A stretch of DNA of 64,000 bases. Source: Plutella xylostella. Its lineage: Eukaryota; Arthropoda; Insecta; Lepidoptera; Plutellidae. The stretch's first letter is position 1; every line of letters begins with the position of its first letter. The stretch covers positions 6,329,001 through 6,393,000 of the forward strand of contig NC_064008.1 in the NCBI RefSeq assembly GCF_932276165.1. Direction: 5' to 3'. Under the pieces are notes generated by a model, which was not told the origin of the DNA, ran no database searches, and saw nothing but the letters and a program-made list of their open reading frames with translations. This document shows, piece by piece, positions 43,147-54,475 of this stretch. Made by a program: the position numbers and the translations under genes.

Positions 43147-43842
43147 TAATGGTTAGATATTGAAATGCGATATGAAAGTAAGCCTCAACTGAATTCCACA
43201 ATCTACAGTACATATTTCAGGGTCATCGACCTATCTTGAATATCACGTTACAAGCTGCTCCAAACATCATCAATCTTATCTCAACAGTGTAATAACGACA
43301 ATAATTACATTCAACATAACTGAATACAGGCACTTTTTCCGTCCTTTTGCAAACAGATGTTACCCGACCAAAGTAAATGGCTTGCTGTCATTAGCCTAAT
43401 GGGCAAGAAACCACGGTACATTCAATTCACCGTACCGTGACCGTTTTCACACCCTGCTAGCCAAACAAACACAATCTCTATTACAGTTGCATAAGAGTTA
43501 CGAGACAGTCTAGTTAAGCTACGGCGCGGGACTATGTTATGTGAATGTTGGTACATCTGTATGGTCGGTCTTTCCCTACGCATTTTTTTTGTTCTAAGTG
43601 CTTTGATGTTGGGAAGCCCTTTTGTTTATGAGTTTTGCATCACATGATTGCATCCTTTCGCAGAGATTCATAACTAAATGGGGTGAGAAGAAATAAGAGC
43701 GGTAAACGATAAGATCGCCTTCTGTAATATAAGTTGTGTATTACGTGGCATTTTCTAGTACAGAAATAAATTAAAACTATTATGATAAACAAACGCATAA
43801 TGATGTGTCAACATTCCAGTTGAATAAACTTTAATTTTTAGC
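43147..43842. other. No feature seen
   Basis: AT-rich single-copy-looking sequence between the MITE and the fold-back element. Confidence 0.5.
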
Positions 43843-44312
43843 CTTTTGGCGACTTAGGTCTATCAGGAAAAATGACTAGGTATATTTATGACGAATTTAA
43901 AAAATTAAATTGTTGAAGCCTATTTATGCTGAGATATAGAAATGACGATATTTACAAATGTCAATATGTTAAACTGTCTATAACCCAGAAAGTACAAGTA
44001 TAGAAATGCCAATTTTAAAAAATGTAAACATATTATTTTGGCAAGATTATGATCCAGAATGACTTAGTATAAAAATGACAACAATCCCTTACCCTTCTTT
44101 TCGATAATTAAATATTTGTTCCAACCTGTGGAATTTTCTAGACTTAATTTAATTTTAATAACTTATTTCAAACAGCGGCCTATTGCGACCGGATGATGGC
44201 GGTATGACCATCCAAAAACAGCTACACTAAATCTCATAGGCCGGCGATGGGCAGCAGCGTCACCGGTACAAAAAAGTGTAGCCCTGCGATCACCAACCCG
44301 CATTGCCAAGCC

Positions 44313-44730
44313 TTAGTATAAAAATGACCAGTAGGTCTAGTATAGGTTTGTTATCATCATCAGCCAATAATCATCCACTGCTGGACATAGGCCTTGTTGA
44401 CGAGGAATCCTACGCCACCTTGAGACAGTTGGTCGCCCTCCCGATGGTAGAGCATGTGGCCGGACTCCAGGGTCATCGTGTCCTCGCCCTCTCTACGGAC
44501 TTCTGATAGCCCTAGGATGTCCCATCTTCTAGTCCTCTCTCAGTATCCGTGCGTTGTATGTAGCCAGTTGTAGTCGTTGGTGGCAGCCATTCGTAACCCG
44601 GGGATTCTTCGCACCCCCCGCCCTACCGTTACCCAGACCGCTGCCGTAGTCAGGAATAGTAGGACTGCCGGGAAGGGGGGGCCGGGGCTTTGGATGTGAC
44701 TCCATGGAAGTTTTTTGCCATAATCACCAC
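44313..44730. repeat. Spacer of the fold-back element, LINE-like debris
   Basis: GC-rich. Contains CCACTGCTGGACATAGGCCT, a motif from LINE ends, and TGTCCCATCTTCTAGTCC, which suggests a rearranged retrotransposon piece caught between the arms. No intact frame. Confidence 0.45.
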
Positions 44731-44866
44731 GCTTGGCAATGCGGGTTGGTGATCGCAGGGCTACACTTTTTTGTACCGGTGACGCTGCTGCCCATCGCCT
44801 GCCTATGAGATTTAGTGTAGCTGTTTTTGGATGGTTATACCGCCATCATCCGGTCGCAATAAACCG

Positions 44867-44877
44867 CTGTTTGAAAT
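44867..44877. repeat. LINE target-site duplication, left copy
   Basis: CTGTTTGAAAT immediately before the GTT-repeat end of the LINE; the same 11 bases occur at 48175-48185. Confidence 0.85.
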
Positions 44878-47800
44878 GTTGTTGTTGTTGTTGTTGTTCC
44901 TATGGCACCCCAGAGGTGCAGAAGGTCTCCACTAACGTCCGCCACTTCCGCCTATCTTCGGCTGTACTTTTGGCCTCGCTCCAGCTTAGTTCAGCGGCTC
45001 GCAGCTCGTTTTCGACGCTTCGGCGCCATGTCTGGACAGGGCGTCCACGGGAGCGCTTGCCATTTGGTGGCCTCCAGTCAAAAGCTACGTTTGCGGCATT
45101 CGTAGCTCCTCTTCGTACAGTGTGCCCAATCCATCTCCACTTTCGCTTCGCAATTTCCTTGCCGATGGGAGATTGTCGGCACAGCTTCCACAGATCTTCG
45201 TTACGTATTGTCTTCGGCCAGAAAACGCGCAGGATCGATCTTAGGGACTTATTGACGAACACTTGCAGTTTGTTCGTCAGCCCTTTCGTCACTCTCCACG
45301 TTTCGCAACCAAAGAGCAATACGGACTTCACGATGGAGTCGAAGAGGGAGATTTTTATCCGCCTTGTGAGCACATTCGAGTCCCAAACAGGTTTGAGCTG
45401 GGCAAACGCAGCCTTCGCCTTCTTGATCCTGCTCTCTATATCCTCATCTGCTCCTCCCTGACGGGTGACCGTGCTTCCGAGGTAAGTGAATGTATCGACC
45501 GAGTCCAAGCGTTGGTTATCGAGTATTAAGGCGTCCGAGGTTTTAGCCTTGATACGCATATCGACTGTTTTGCGTCGGTTTATTCTCAGACCCATTACTC
45601 TGGCTTCCTCCTGCAGGTGTACGAGTTTCTCTTGTAATAGGTCGAGAGTTGGCGAAATCAACACTATGTCGTCTGCATAGTCTAGGTCCTCTAAGACACC
45701 TGAAGCCCAGCTTATGCCTCTCGGGATAGCAACCACGTTCCTCATCACATCGTCAAGGAGAATAACAAATAGGAGCGGTGACAGGAGACATCCCTGCTTG
45801 ACGCCAGCTGAAATGCGTATTGGGGCCCCAAGCTCTTTTTCATGAACGACCCTACATGTACTGCCCTCGTATAGCGAGCGTATAACTTGGATGATGCAGG
45901 CTGGTATGCCTCTGCGTTGTAGACTTGACCACAACGCGGTCCACTTCACGGTGTCGAAGGCTTTTTCGAAGTCTACAAAGGCCAGAAATAGCTCCGACTG
46001 CCATTCGACACATTGCTCAATAAGGACCCGTAGGGTGTTGGTGTGGTCAGTGCAGGAGCGTCCAGGGCGAAAACCAGCCTGCTCATCTCTGAGGGTCACT
46101 GCTACTTTCGGCGCGATGCGGTTTAGCAGGATCTTAGCTAAGACTTTGGCGGCAGCGGGCAGTAGTGTGATGCCGCGCCAGTTGTCGCATCGCGATGGGT
46201 CCCCCTTCTTTGGAACTTTCACCAGGAGTCCTTGTTTCCACTCGGCGGGTACTTGTCCGGCTTCCCAGATACGGGTCAACAGGGGGAACAGTATAGTAGC
46301 AGACATTGGAGCATCAGCCCTCAGCATATCTACATGGATGTTGTCGATACCTGGCGCCTTCCCTGGCTTCAGTGATTTCACAGCTGCAACTACTTCTTCG
46401 AAAGAGGGTGGCGCTGTTGGTATGTCCAGAAGAATGCTGTTGCTATCCATGCTGATGGGCTCTTGTTGGTCTGTGCCCTGGGCTTGCTCTAGGAGACTCG
46501 AAAAGTGCTCTGTCCATCGCAGCAGCTGCTCGCTCTGGGTGCACAATAGACTGCCATCGCTGGCTCTGAGTGGCTTCCTCGCAGGTCGTGTGCGTCTTCC
46601 ACTGAGGCGTCGCGTCACGTCGTATAGTGCACGCATGTCCTTGTGGCGAGCGGCTACGTTGGCACGGTCTGCCAACTCGTCTGCGGCTCTGCGGCGGTCT
46701 CGACGTGCAGTCCTCTTTATTTGTGACCGGAGGTTGGCATATCGGCTTCTTAAGCAAGATGCTTCCGGCTCCACTGCAGACAGTAGTTGGCCTTTGACTT
46801 GGTGCCGATCCTCAATTGCCTGCCACAGTTCTTGCGACATCCAGTTCTCTCTTTGAGGCTTGGAGTAACCGAGCACCTCTTCCCCTGCGTTTGTGTAGGC
46901 GTTCCTTATGCGCGTCCAAGATCCATCCATTTCCTCGTCCTCGAGTTCTTCTAGAAGTTTGCACTGATTCCTAAGGGATATGCGGAATTTCTCCCGCCAT
47001 TCCGGGTCTCGGAGTTTTCGTACTTCGAAGCTTCTAGACGTCTGCTCAGGTTTACGGATTGGGGTGCACAACTTGAGGCGCACTTCGGCTACTACAAGGT
47101 GGTGGTCGCTATCCACATCCGCACCGCGTCGGTTCCTCACATCCAGCAACGAGGATCTCCAGGAACGGCTGATCGCAACATGGTCTATTTGGTTGCGGGT
47201 AACACCATCAGGGGATACCCATGTGACCTTATGACACTCCTTATGTTTAAAAAGAGTGCCACCCACAACCAAATTCTGTGATGAACAGAGCTCGCCGAAA
47301 AGTTCTCCGTTCTCGTTCATGTTTCCGGTAGCTCCTTCAGAGCCCATAAACTGTTCGCGGTTCGTATTGTCACTACCCAGTTTTGCGTTGAAGTCTCCCA
47401 TCAAGATGACGATGTCCTGTCTGGGGATGTTTCTGAGGGTGTGCTCGAGCTGCTCATAGAACGCCGTCTTAGCATCGTCTTTAGCAGAGTTAGTTGGAGC
47501 GTAGCATTGGACGATGCTAATTTTACGAGCGCGGGAGTCGAAACGTGCCGTGATTATGCGTTCCGAAACTGGCTTCCAACTCAACAGGCTCATCTTGGCA
47601 CTGCGGCTTAAAAGTAGACCAACTCCGAATTCACGGCTCGCATCCTCGTCTTCTTTGCCGCTGTACAATAGTGTGGTACCGTAATCTGCTGAATCTTCAC
47701 CAAACCTATTCCACCTCGTCTCGCTCAGTCCAAGTATGTGGATGCCGTAGTCGTTCATGACTTTGGCTACTTGGGGTAGCCTTTCAGGTCGAGCCATGGT

Positions 47801-48174
47801 CCTGACATTCCAGCATCCAATCCGTGTCCGTTTTCGAAAGCCAAAAGTCGTCGTATAAGTGGTCCGGTTATTACTGTTAATTGGAGAATTCTCAATCAAA
47901 TGTTTTTAAGGGTGTGCAGGTGATTAGCCCACAGCACCCCGATCACGACGATGGGGCTACCATCTGTGCGTCCGTGCCCGCAGAGCCAGTCTGTTTAGGG
48001 GGTACCCCAAGGCTTCTGGCAGCCTTTGTGGTTTCACACGGAGTGTCCTTATCCGGCCTGTTGGTCCGCGGGAACTATTTTATTTCATTCCTACCCTGCT
48101 ACAGAAGTAGACGGGCGTGCCCCTATCCGCCACCTGGGGACGCGTCTTCTAGGAGTGAGGCTCTCCCGAAGAGT
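44878..48174 (-). mobile_element. Complete LINE, 3.3 kb, with (CAA)n 3' tail
   Basis: Bounded by CTGTTTGAAAT on both sides. On the minus strand it has about 275 bases of 5' UTR, one long ORF, and almost no 3' UTR: the stop is followed directly by GAACAACAACAACAACAAC. A microsatellite 3' end and a single ORF resemble RTE-like elements. The body is GC-rich relative to its surroundings. Confidence 0.88.
44900..47899 (-). CDS. LINE protein: endonuclease-reverse transcriptase, 999 aa
   Basis: Intact frame. The endonuclease has IGCWNVRTM near residue 27, LSETRW near 60, LMGDFNAKLG near 165 and a D-S-D-H-H-L-V end near 265. The reverse transcriptase has GKAPGIDNIHVDML, NWRGITLLPAAAKVLAKIL, EQAGFRPGRSCTDH, VDFEKAFDTV, SAGVKQGCLLSPLLF and the catalytic LDYADDIVLI near residue 740. 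The C-terminal part has VLLFGCETWRVTKG and KWRWIGHTVRR. It encodes target-primed reverse transcription by a single protein. Motifs fit the RTE-related group, though I cannot fix the clade. Start: the first Met of the frame, ahead of the endonuclease. Confidence 0.93.
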   Translation of the reverse strand: MIENSPINSNNRTTYTTTFGFRKRTRIGCWNVRTMARPERLPQVAKVMNDYGIHILGLSETRWNRFGEDSADYGTTLLYSGKEDEDASREFGVGLLLSRSAKMSLLSWKPVSERIITARFDSRARKISIVQCYAPTNSAKDDAKTAFYEQLEHTLRNIPRQDIVILMGDFNAKLGSDNTNREQFMGSEGATGNMNENGELFGELCSSQNLVVGGTLFKHKECHKVTWVSPDGVTRNQIDHVAISRSWRSSLLDVRNRRGADVDSDHHLVVAEVRLKLCTPIRKPEQTSRSFEVRKLRDPEWREKFRISLRNQCKLLEELEDEEMDGSWTRIRNAYTNAGEEVLGYSKPQRENWMSQELWQAIEDRHQVKGQLLSAVEPEASCLRSRYANLRSQIKRTARRDRRRAADELADRANVAARHKDMRALYDVTRRLSGRRTRPARKPLRASDGSLLCTQSEQLLRWTEHFSSLLEQAQGTDQQEPISMDSNSILLDIPTAPPSFEEVVAAVKSLKPGKAPGIDNIHVDMLRADAPMSATILFPLLTRIWEAGQVPAEWKQGLLVKVPKKGDPSRCDNWRGITLLPAAAKVLAKILLNRIAPKVAVTLRDEQAGFRPGRSCTDHTNTLRVLIEQCVEWQSELFLAFVDFEKAFDTVKWTALWSSLQRRGIPACIIQVIRSLYEGSTCRVVHEKELGAPIRISAGVKQGCLLSPLLFVILLDDVMRNVVAIPRGISWASGVLEDLDYADDIVLISPTLDLLQEKLVHLQEEARVMGLRINRRKTVDMRIKAKTSDALILDNQRLDSVDTFTYLGSTVTRQGGADEDIESRIKKAKAAFAQLKPVWDSNVLTRRIKISLFDSIVKSVLLFGCETWRVTKGLTNKLQVFVNKSLRSILRVFWPKTIRNEDLWKLCRQSPIGKEIAKRKWRWIGHTVRRGATNAANVAFDWRPPNGKRSRGRPVQTWRRSVENELRAAELSWSEAKSTAEDRRKWRTLVETFCTSGVP

Positions 48175-48599
48175 CTGTTTGAAATAAGTTATTAAAATTA
48201 AATTAAGTCTAGAAAATTCCACAGGTTGGAACAAATATTTAATTATCGAAAAGAAGGGTAAGGGATTGTTGTCATTTTTATACTAAGTCATTCTGGATCA
48301 TAATCTTGCCAAAATAATATGTTTACATTTTTTAAAATTGGCATTTCTATACTTGTACTTTCTGGGTTATAGACAGTTTAACATATTGACATTTGTAAAT
48401 ATCGTCATTTCTATATCTCAGCATAAATAGGCTTCGACAATTTAATTTTTTAAATTCGTCATTTTTATACCTAGTCATTTTTCCTGATAGACCTAAGTCG
48501 CCAAAAGGAAATAAATAGGTAACTGACAATGATAAAAAGTCTTAGCAAAATCGCACTCTTTAGTGTCAGGACTTTATAGTTCGACTGTATGTGTCTGCT

Positions 48600-50019
48600 A
48601 TTTTTTTTTTCCACTAAAATACGGACTAACTAAAAAAAAAAAAAAAAAAAAAAAATATATAATAATTTTATTTTTTATACCATGGAACTACCTTATTATC
48701 TTATAACAACAAAAACGATGTAACAAAAGCCTAACTATTATGTTACTAGCTTACGCTAAGGTCCGAATATTATTCCCTTACATTATTAGACAGAGTCCAT
48801 TTTCCTTATCGTGGGAGAACCCAAAAGAACAATATTTGCTAATTACGGAGCCACCGTAATGTTCCCACAGGAAAATTTATAAGAGTTTATAAAGACTGTG
48901 GTAGAAAAGATAGCTAATATAAAAGGAAACACGTTTAAGTTAGGTACTGTAAAATTATAAGCTGTAATATTTATAATCTCGGAAATACCTGGGTACATTC
49001 GCAACACATCAATATTCATGTTGTGTTTGTGGAAAAAGTATTATTATATCGATATTAATATTTTTTTTGTTCTTCTAATTATTGTACTAAATGGAATGCA
49101 CAAAAGAAACCTTTTCATTGCCCGTGAGTGTATAATGTATTCCGTATTCCAATTCCCAAAACAGGAATACAATTTTCAGCGAATTGTTCAGTGACTTCAT
49201 GAGTAATTTTGACACAAAATTGTGGTCTATTTGGTATTTATTCAGGTTTTCAGCCGCACAATAAATTGCAATTTTCGCCAGTCACGCTCCGAAATGAGGT
49301 GTTCGCAGAACTTCAGCATTCCATTAAAGTAGCGCAAATTGAAAATGAACTGAATTTTTGCTCTATAATTTATTATTGTTAGAATATTTCTTGGATACAA
49401 ATATAATATAAGTTTAGTTATAGTATAATTTATAATGTTCTCTACAGTAAGTTTTTTTTATCTTAAGAGAGATAATAATAATAAATAATAAAAATAAGTA
49501 TTATCAATAATGTTGTAGTAACATAAATTGTTGTGGTTGAGAATAAATAGTTCATTTCACATTTCATTTCACGTTTTAGTATATTAGATAATTAAAATCT
49601 ATCCTCTTATGAGTATTTTTACTACTTATAAAAATGATAAAGTAATTATTGCTATAAGGAAAGCATTTATATTTCTATAATTATTCACGTTTTCTTTGAT
49701 ATAAAAAAAGAAAATTATGAATAATATTATTCAACCAGGATATTTCCTGCAGTCGCTAAGTCGTCTGAAATTCCCCGGATTATTACCTATTTCGTTTACG
49801 ATTTCAATTTGCATCAAGTGCTTCAAATAAACTGGCGAAAAGGGACGAAATCATTATTTTTTACTACACTCTCGAGCAATGAAAAAGTTCCACTCTTAAA
49901 AGGCCACACACCAAATGTGCCCAATATTTCATAACTTTTAATTTAAAAGGAGGACCGGACAAAATGTTCTTTGATACCAAACGACGTAACTTATGTCATT
50001 AGATAGGTATTCATGATAT
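48600..50019. other. AT-rich stretch with a poly(A) run
   Basis: Holds a Tc1-like end at 48,560-48,590 (GTCAGGACTTTATAGTTCGA), an A run at 48,631-48,654, and MITE ends at 49,120 and 49,866. No gene seen. Confidence 0.5.
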
Positions 50020-50281
50020 AATAATAATAATAATAATATGTGGCGACATCTCACACACCGCCATCCGACGCCAAGCTAGGCAGAGCTATGGGTATCGGCC
50101 AGTTGATATATCTACACAAATACATAGATAGATAGGTACATATTAAATATAAATATCAACACCAGAGACCCGAGTACAAATATCTGTCTTGAAACAAATA
50201 TCTGCCCCAGCCGCTAATCGAACCCGGGACCTTCGGCATAGCAGTCAGGGCCACTAACCACTACACCAGTCGGTCGTCGAT
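50020..50281 (-). mobile_element. tRNA-headed SINE, type-2 tail
   Basis: Minus-strand head at the right (GGGACCTTCGGCATAGCAGT on plus), type-2 tail at the left (GTGGCGACATCTCACACACC) ending in an ATA repeat. Confidence 0.8.
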
Positions 50282-50701
50282 GTAGGTCGGAGGGAGACCC
50301 TGCTACGCTAGGTACTGAATTAAGGTACATTTTACTAGTTAACTGTTGAATTTCCAAAGCTTCTGAAAACTGGGATTTGTTGAAAGGATAATTTGATATT
50401 GGATGAAACCCCGAAACCTCACAATAGAAGATACATTACAAAAGATTCGAAGAAAACTTCTGTATAAAGGTCATGGGTTGTATCAAATTACTTTTGCTCG
50501 TCTATTTGTAAAGTAGGTATCGTATTCGGTATAATAAACCTTATTTTTAGTGAAAATATTAGGTACTTATAATATTATGCATGGCTAATATTATAAATGA
50601 TAGCGATGATGGACCTATGTAATGTAAATACCTTATGTAGTTTTTAAGTAACATAACACCTAACTAAAGTAAGAGTCACTTGTCGTAAATAAAACGAATT
50701 A
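50282..50701. other. No feature seen
   Basis: AT-rich sequence between a SINE and the Tc1/mariner-like element. Confidence 0.45.
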
Positions 50702-51673
50702 CAGTGAAACTATAAAGTCCTGAAATTAAATGAGGGCACTGCTATCTTTCATGTAGCAACCCTATATAGCGAAACATAACTGACTTTGATACTTGAAATT
50801 TTGCCTGTTAACTTCCTACCTATTTATGTATTTAAAAACAACTTACCATGCACAAAAAAGCTCTTATACAAGCTAGAAGGTGTTAATATGAAGGCTAATA
50901 GTGAAACCAATAAATATTTATATAGATAGCGTTATTTAACTGTATAAAAAAACTGGATCTGTTGACGAAGGGCACACATAGTAAAGACATCAATTTCTCT
51001 TTTTGGACGGCCAGTTCTGTTTCTTCCAGGAGTTTGAAATATTCCATATTTTGCCCTCTTTGGCACGCTGGTCCGATATAACTATAAAATAAAATAAAAA
51101 AATCTTTTTGAGTTACACAATGCCTGCCCCCCAAATTCACACAATGTGAATTTAGTAAGTAAACAAACATATATCTTCAAGTATCAAAATGTTAAGGTTT
51201 GACTCAACTGAAACCAGATGAAACCTACAATCAGTGGTAGGTAAACAATGTTAGACTTGGGCTCTAAACCTAGGTTTATCGATAAATGAAGCGTTGGTAC
51301 TAATAAAAAATGAGTTATTACAATTTGTACAATGCTACATACCCGTCATAGACGCTGTACGAGCGTAAACATCCTCCAAATTCGACAAAATGTGTCCAGC
51401 TTGATGTTCCGCTAAACATTGTATTAAAACTCGATAAATATCTTCACTGGCTTGACTACGAATATTTTTCTTCATCTTCCTAATTGCAACCAAGCGTAAA
51501 TTGTTGCTTTTATCTAGATTATCCTTATAATTAATAAGAAAATTCAAAAAAACAGCCAACCGCCTATTGACATAAACAATTGTTATGACTTTTATGTTTC
51601 TTTTCTAATGGTGCCAGGCTCCTGAAAATTTTAGTTCCTCAAACATTAATTTCAGGACTTTATAGTTTCACTG
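50702..51673 (-). mobile_element. Tc1/mariner-like DNA transposon, 972 bp, degenerate
   Basis: 28-bp perfect inverted ends starting CAGTGAAACTATAAAGTCCT, flanked by TA on both sides, the hallmark target of the Tc1/mariner superfamily. Internally it has decayed transposase N-terminal coding sequence on the minus strand (51,560 to 50,930) but no catalytic domain, so it is an internally deleted copy. A related end (GTCGAACTATAAAGTCCTGA) lies at 48,563-48,589. Confidence 0.75.
50930..51559 (-). pseudogene. Decayed transposase N-terminus in the Tc1-like element
   Basis: From the ATG at 51559: IRSQASEDIYRVLIQCLAEH, then SNLEDVYARTASMTG, which resembles a helix-turn-helix N-terminus. After about 265 bases of T/A-rich, intron-like or inserted sequence it continues YRTSVPKRAKYGIFQTPGRN, then GRPKREIDVFTMCALRQQIQ and FFYTVK before a stop. 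The G-R-P-x-R...F-x-x-C-A-L-R...F-Y-T-V pattern is common in insect Tc1/IS630-like transposases. Frames do not join cleanly. Confidence 0.5.
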
Positions 51674-52361
51674 TAGGTACCGATTGAATGTGGATTCAAA
51701 ATTGTTATTGACCATATTTACTGAGTAAATGTTACTTTGTTTTGACTACGCGATAAGGCATATATAAATCTGTAAGTTTCATGAAATGAATGAAGTCTTT
51801 TAGAACGTTTTTTTTTTACCACGGCAGGTCTGTTACCTAAACCTTATGTATAGTTATACTTACATAATCGTTAATTAAACAGTAAGTAAGTAAAAAGAGC
51901 CCCATTTTCCCTTTATTTGCACAGTTTAGCTTACAGTGGAGGCGAAATGTTTTGTCCAATTGTTTGGAATGGACATAAAAACTGAATCAGTCGTTCCTTC
52001 AGTGAGAAGGAGGTTTCCGCGCCATTTCACTTTACAAAACGCTTAGACGTTAGTACCGAAACATTTTGGGAGGGATTTACTTGAGTAAGCTTTTGTGTTT
52101 TAATATTTTTTACGAATTGATCTCACTAAAACCCTTTGTAGGTTAGTGAGGAAATTTGAAGAGGTCACTTTTTGCGAATATACATAGGTAGGTACTTAAT
52201 TAATATGGTAATATGATTGTATGTAATATAATATGTAATAAATAGGATATGACTGAGTCGGCCCAATTTAGTTTGAATTTCAAATGGTTAGTTTCAATCA
52301 CTCTATTGATTTTGAAAAAATATTCAACCATTAGAAGCCAACATTAACTCACACACACACA
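51674..52361. other. No feature seen
   Basis: AT-rich; no exon or repeat identified before the SINE at 52362. Confidence 0.45.
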
Positions 52362-52609
52362 CACTCACGCCTTGTTCTAATGTACTCCCTTGCGGGGTAG
52401 GCAGAGATGCATTACTGCACCCACTTTTCGCCAGAGTGTTATGTTAGTCCCAATGTAATAGGGGGCGGGCCTAATGCCATTTTACGGGCACATCCAAGAC
52501 CCGGGAACGAACATCTGTGTTTAAACAAATATCTGCCCCAGCCGGGAACCGAACCCGGGACCTTCGGCTCATTAGTCGGGTCACTAACCACTACGCCATT
52601 CGGTCGTCA
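52362..52609 (-). mobile_element. tRNA-headed SINE, type-1 tail
   Basis: Plus-strand view: ACTCACGCCTTGTTC..., CAATGTAATAGGGGGCGGGC, ...AACCGAACCCGGGACCTTCG, ACTACGCCATTCGGTCGTC. Adjoins an (AC)n run. Confidence 0.85.
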
Positions 52610-53127
52610 TCATCGCCAACATTAACTCTGATGTATAAATTCAAATTTATATCCCAGAATTCCCAAGGCATAAACCCCATTAACTGCGATGCAAAACTAA
52701 CGCGACTAGAAGCACTTTTTATAATAATTATTATAAAGTTTAGCTTCCATTACTGAACAGGATATGCAATAGGCTGCAAAGCTTCTTCAGGCATACAACA
52801 ATCTCCTTTGTTCACAACATTATATATTACTGTACATAAGTAAATATATAACGCAGCCACGTTATACGAAGCGACGCGAGTAATGCCGCAATTTGTACAT
52901 AATTAATTTATGCTCGCGAAGCTCATAGTGAAAGTTTAAACTGCTTTTTACTAAGTATGTTTAATTTATTATTTTCTCCGTCAGATGTGCTGCACGCATA
53001 TGTTTCTTTAACAGTTTGTAGTTTGTGGATAGGTGTCCATCACTGTGTTAGTTAGGTAATAGAATAGAATAGAATACTCTTTATTTGCACCATTTAAGAA
53101 AACGTTTTAAAATCACAACTTATACAC

Positions 53128-53356
53128 GGTGTTGCAAAATTGGTATACTAAGCCGAAACCTACATGTGCAGCATGGTATATCTAAGCCCGAAACTGAAAT
53201 CAGAATTTCAAAATTCGCGAAAAAAAAATATTCATTTTCCATAGTGACGTGAAATATTTTTTTCCGCGAATTTTGAAATTCTGATTTCAGTTTCGGGCTT
53301 AGATATACCATGCTGCACATGCTGGTGTCGGCTTAGTATACCCTTTTTGCAACACC
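53128..53356. mobile_element. Long-hairpin MITE, GTTGCAAAA ends
   Basis: Arms of about 92 bp, GGTGTTGCAAAATTGGTATA... against ...AGTATACCCTTTTTGCAACA, with matching inner parts such as CCCGAAACTGAAATCAGAAT. A loop of about 45 bases includes CATTTTCCATAGTGACGTGA. Degraded relatives: 11950-12064 and 18595-18762. Confidence 0.8.
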
Positions 53357-53800
53357 CTGTATATTATAACATAGTACCTACAAAAAAAATATTATGTTCT
53401 AACCTCATCTAAAGGGGACTAATAAGTTTAAATACCCTAGCCTTTATTTATCCCAAACGTGTACTTCATAAAATATTTTTAAATACACAGTAAAATGAGA
53501 ATATTCGCAGCGGTAATCAATATTTTACAAATACCTTTACGGATTTGTGTCGTTGGAATTTCAATATATCAACAAAATATGGTGAATGCATTTGATTGAA
53601 TATTTTGCAAAATACTGTAAATAACTCGTACCAAACAGATGATGAAAATATTTTAATCAAGTGTATTCCTGCGATAGAAGTTATCGATTCGATGTGTAGG
53701 TAAGCCTTTTTTTACACCGAAACCAGGCAAATAACCGTAGTGTGGGTCACCCTCCAGCCTACTGGCATTAGAAACGTACAGGTAATATGTGTGAAAAACA

Positions 53801-54060
53801 CAGCGGTGGTAGCTCAGCAGTCGGGTAAGCGCCCGCTTCTCACGCAAGAGATGCGGGTTCGAATCCCGGCACTGACATGTACCAATGAGTTATTTTAACA
53901 TAAGTATAACGTATACCATCGCTCTTACCATGAAGGTAAAAAACATCGTGAGGAAACCTGCATATCCAGATCTAGCACATCTAGATATGTGAACCCACCA
54001 ACCCGCAGTGGACCAGCGTGGTGGGAAATGGCCAGTCTATACCTTGGGGATATATATGCA
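53801..54060 (+). mobile_element. Second tRNA-derived SINE family (copy 2)
   Basis: Head CGGTGGTAGCTCAGCAGTCG with B-box GGGTTCGAATCCCGGCACTG; body GTATACCATCGCTCTTACCA, AACATCGTGAGGAAACCTGC and GCAGTGGACCAGCGTGGTGG. Confidence 0.8.
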
Positions 54061-54177
54061 CAAAAATTCCACTCGAGAGAGCCAGGCGCAGGTACTTACA
54101 CCCACCAGAGAATGGAATAGAATATGTGTGAACATGAACATCTCTCACATGGCTATCCGACTCATAAATTATCTGTA

Positions 54178-54266
54178 TTCAAACAAATATTTGCCTCGGT
54201 CGGGGCTCCAACCCGAGACCTTCAGCATAGCAGTCAGGGTCACTAACCACTACACGATTCGTCGTT
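54178..54266 (-). mobile_element. SINE head fragment
   Basis: Plus-strand view: AACAAATATTTGCCTCGGTC, CCCGAGACCTTCAGCATAGC, ACTAACCACTACACGATTCG. Diverged head only. Confidence 0.65.
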
Positions 54267-54329
54267 AAAAGGTTGCAAGAACAAGGCCCAGAGGACATAC
54301 ATTTTGGTACTCTTTCGAAGAAGACTAAG

Positions 54330-54475
54330 TGCCAATTTCTCCATAGTCGGTTATCTAACTGTCAGGGATTGATTTATAAATTAAACGTCATCTCCATATA
54401 AAATTCATGACAGATGTGTCAAAAGACAATTACTACTCCCTGGTTACGCTCTAACCGACTATGGAGAAATTGGCA
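54330..54475. mobile_element. MITE, CCATAGTC family (copy)
   Basis: Ends TGCCAATTTCTCCATAGTCG and CGACTATGGAGAAATTGGCA, the best-matched pair of the family in this window. Confidence 0.8.

Larger units (their letters stand above)
43843..48508. mobile_element. 1.36-kb fold-back element split by a LINE
   Basis: Arms CCTTTTGGCGACTTAGGT... and its inverse pair over about 334 bp (43843-44176 with 48175-48508). The next 145 bp of each arm pair as 44170-44312 with 44731-44876. Removing the LINE (44878-48174) and one 11-bp target copy leaves about 1,358 bp: two arms of about 475 bp round a 418-bp spacer. The arms contain several spaced TATAAAAATGAC-type motifs. No transposase and no clear target duplication of the outer element were seen. 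Confidence 0.8.

Noticed and set aside
44733..46856. Long plus-strand open frames of 242 and 321 codons opposite the second LINE
   Set aside because: They are antisense frames of the GC-rich LINE coding sequence and contain no protein motifs.
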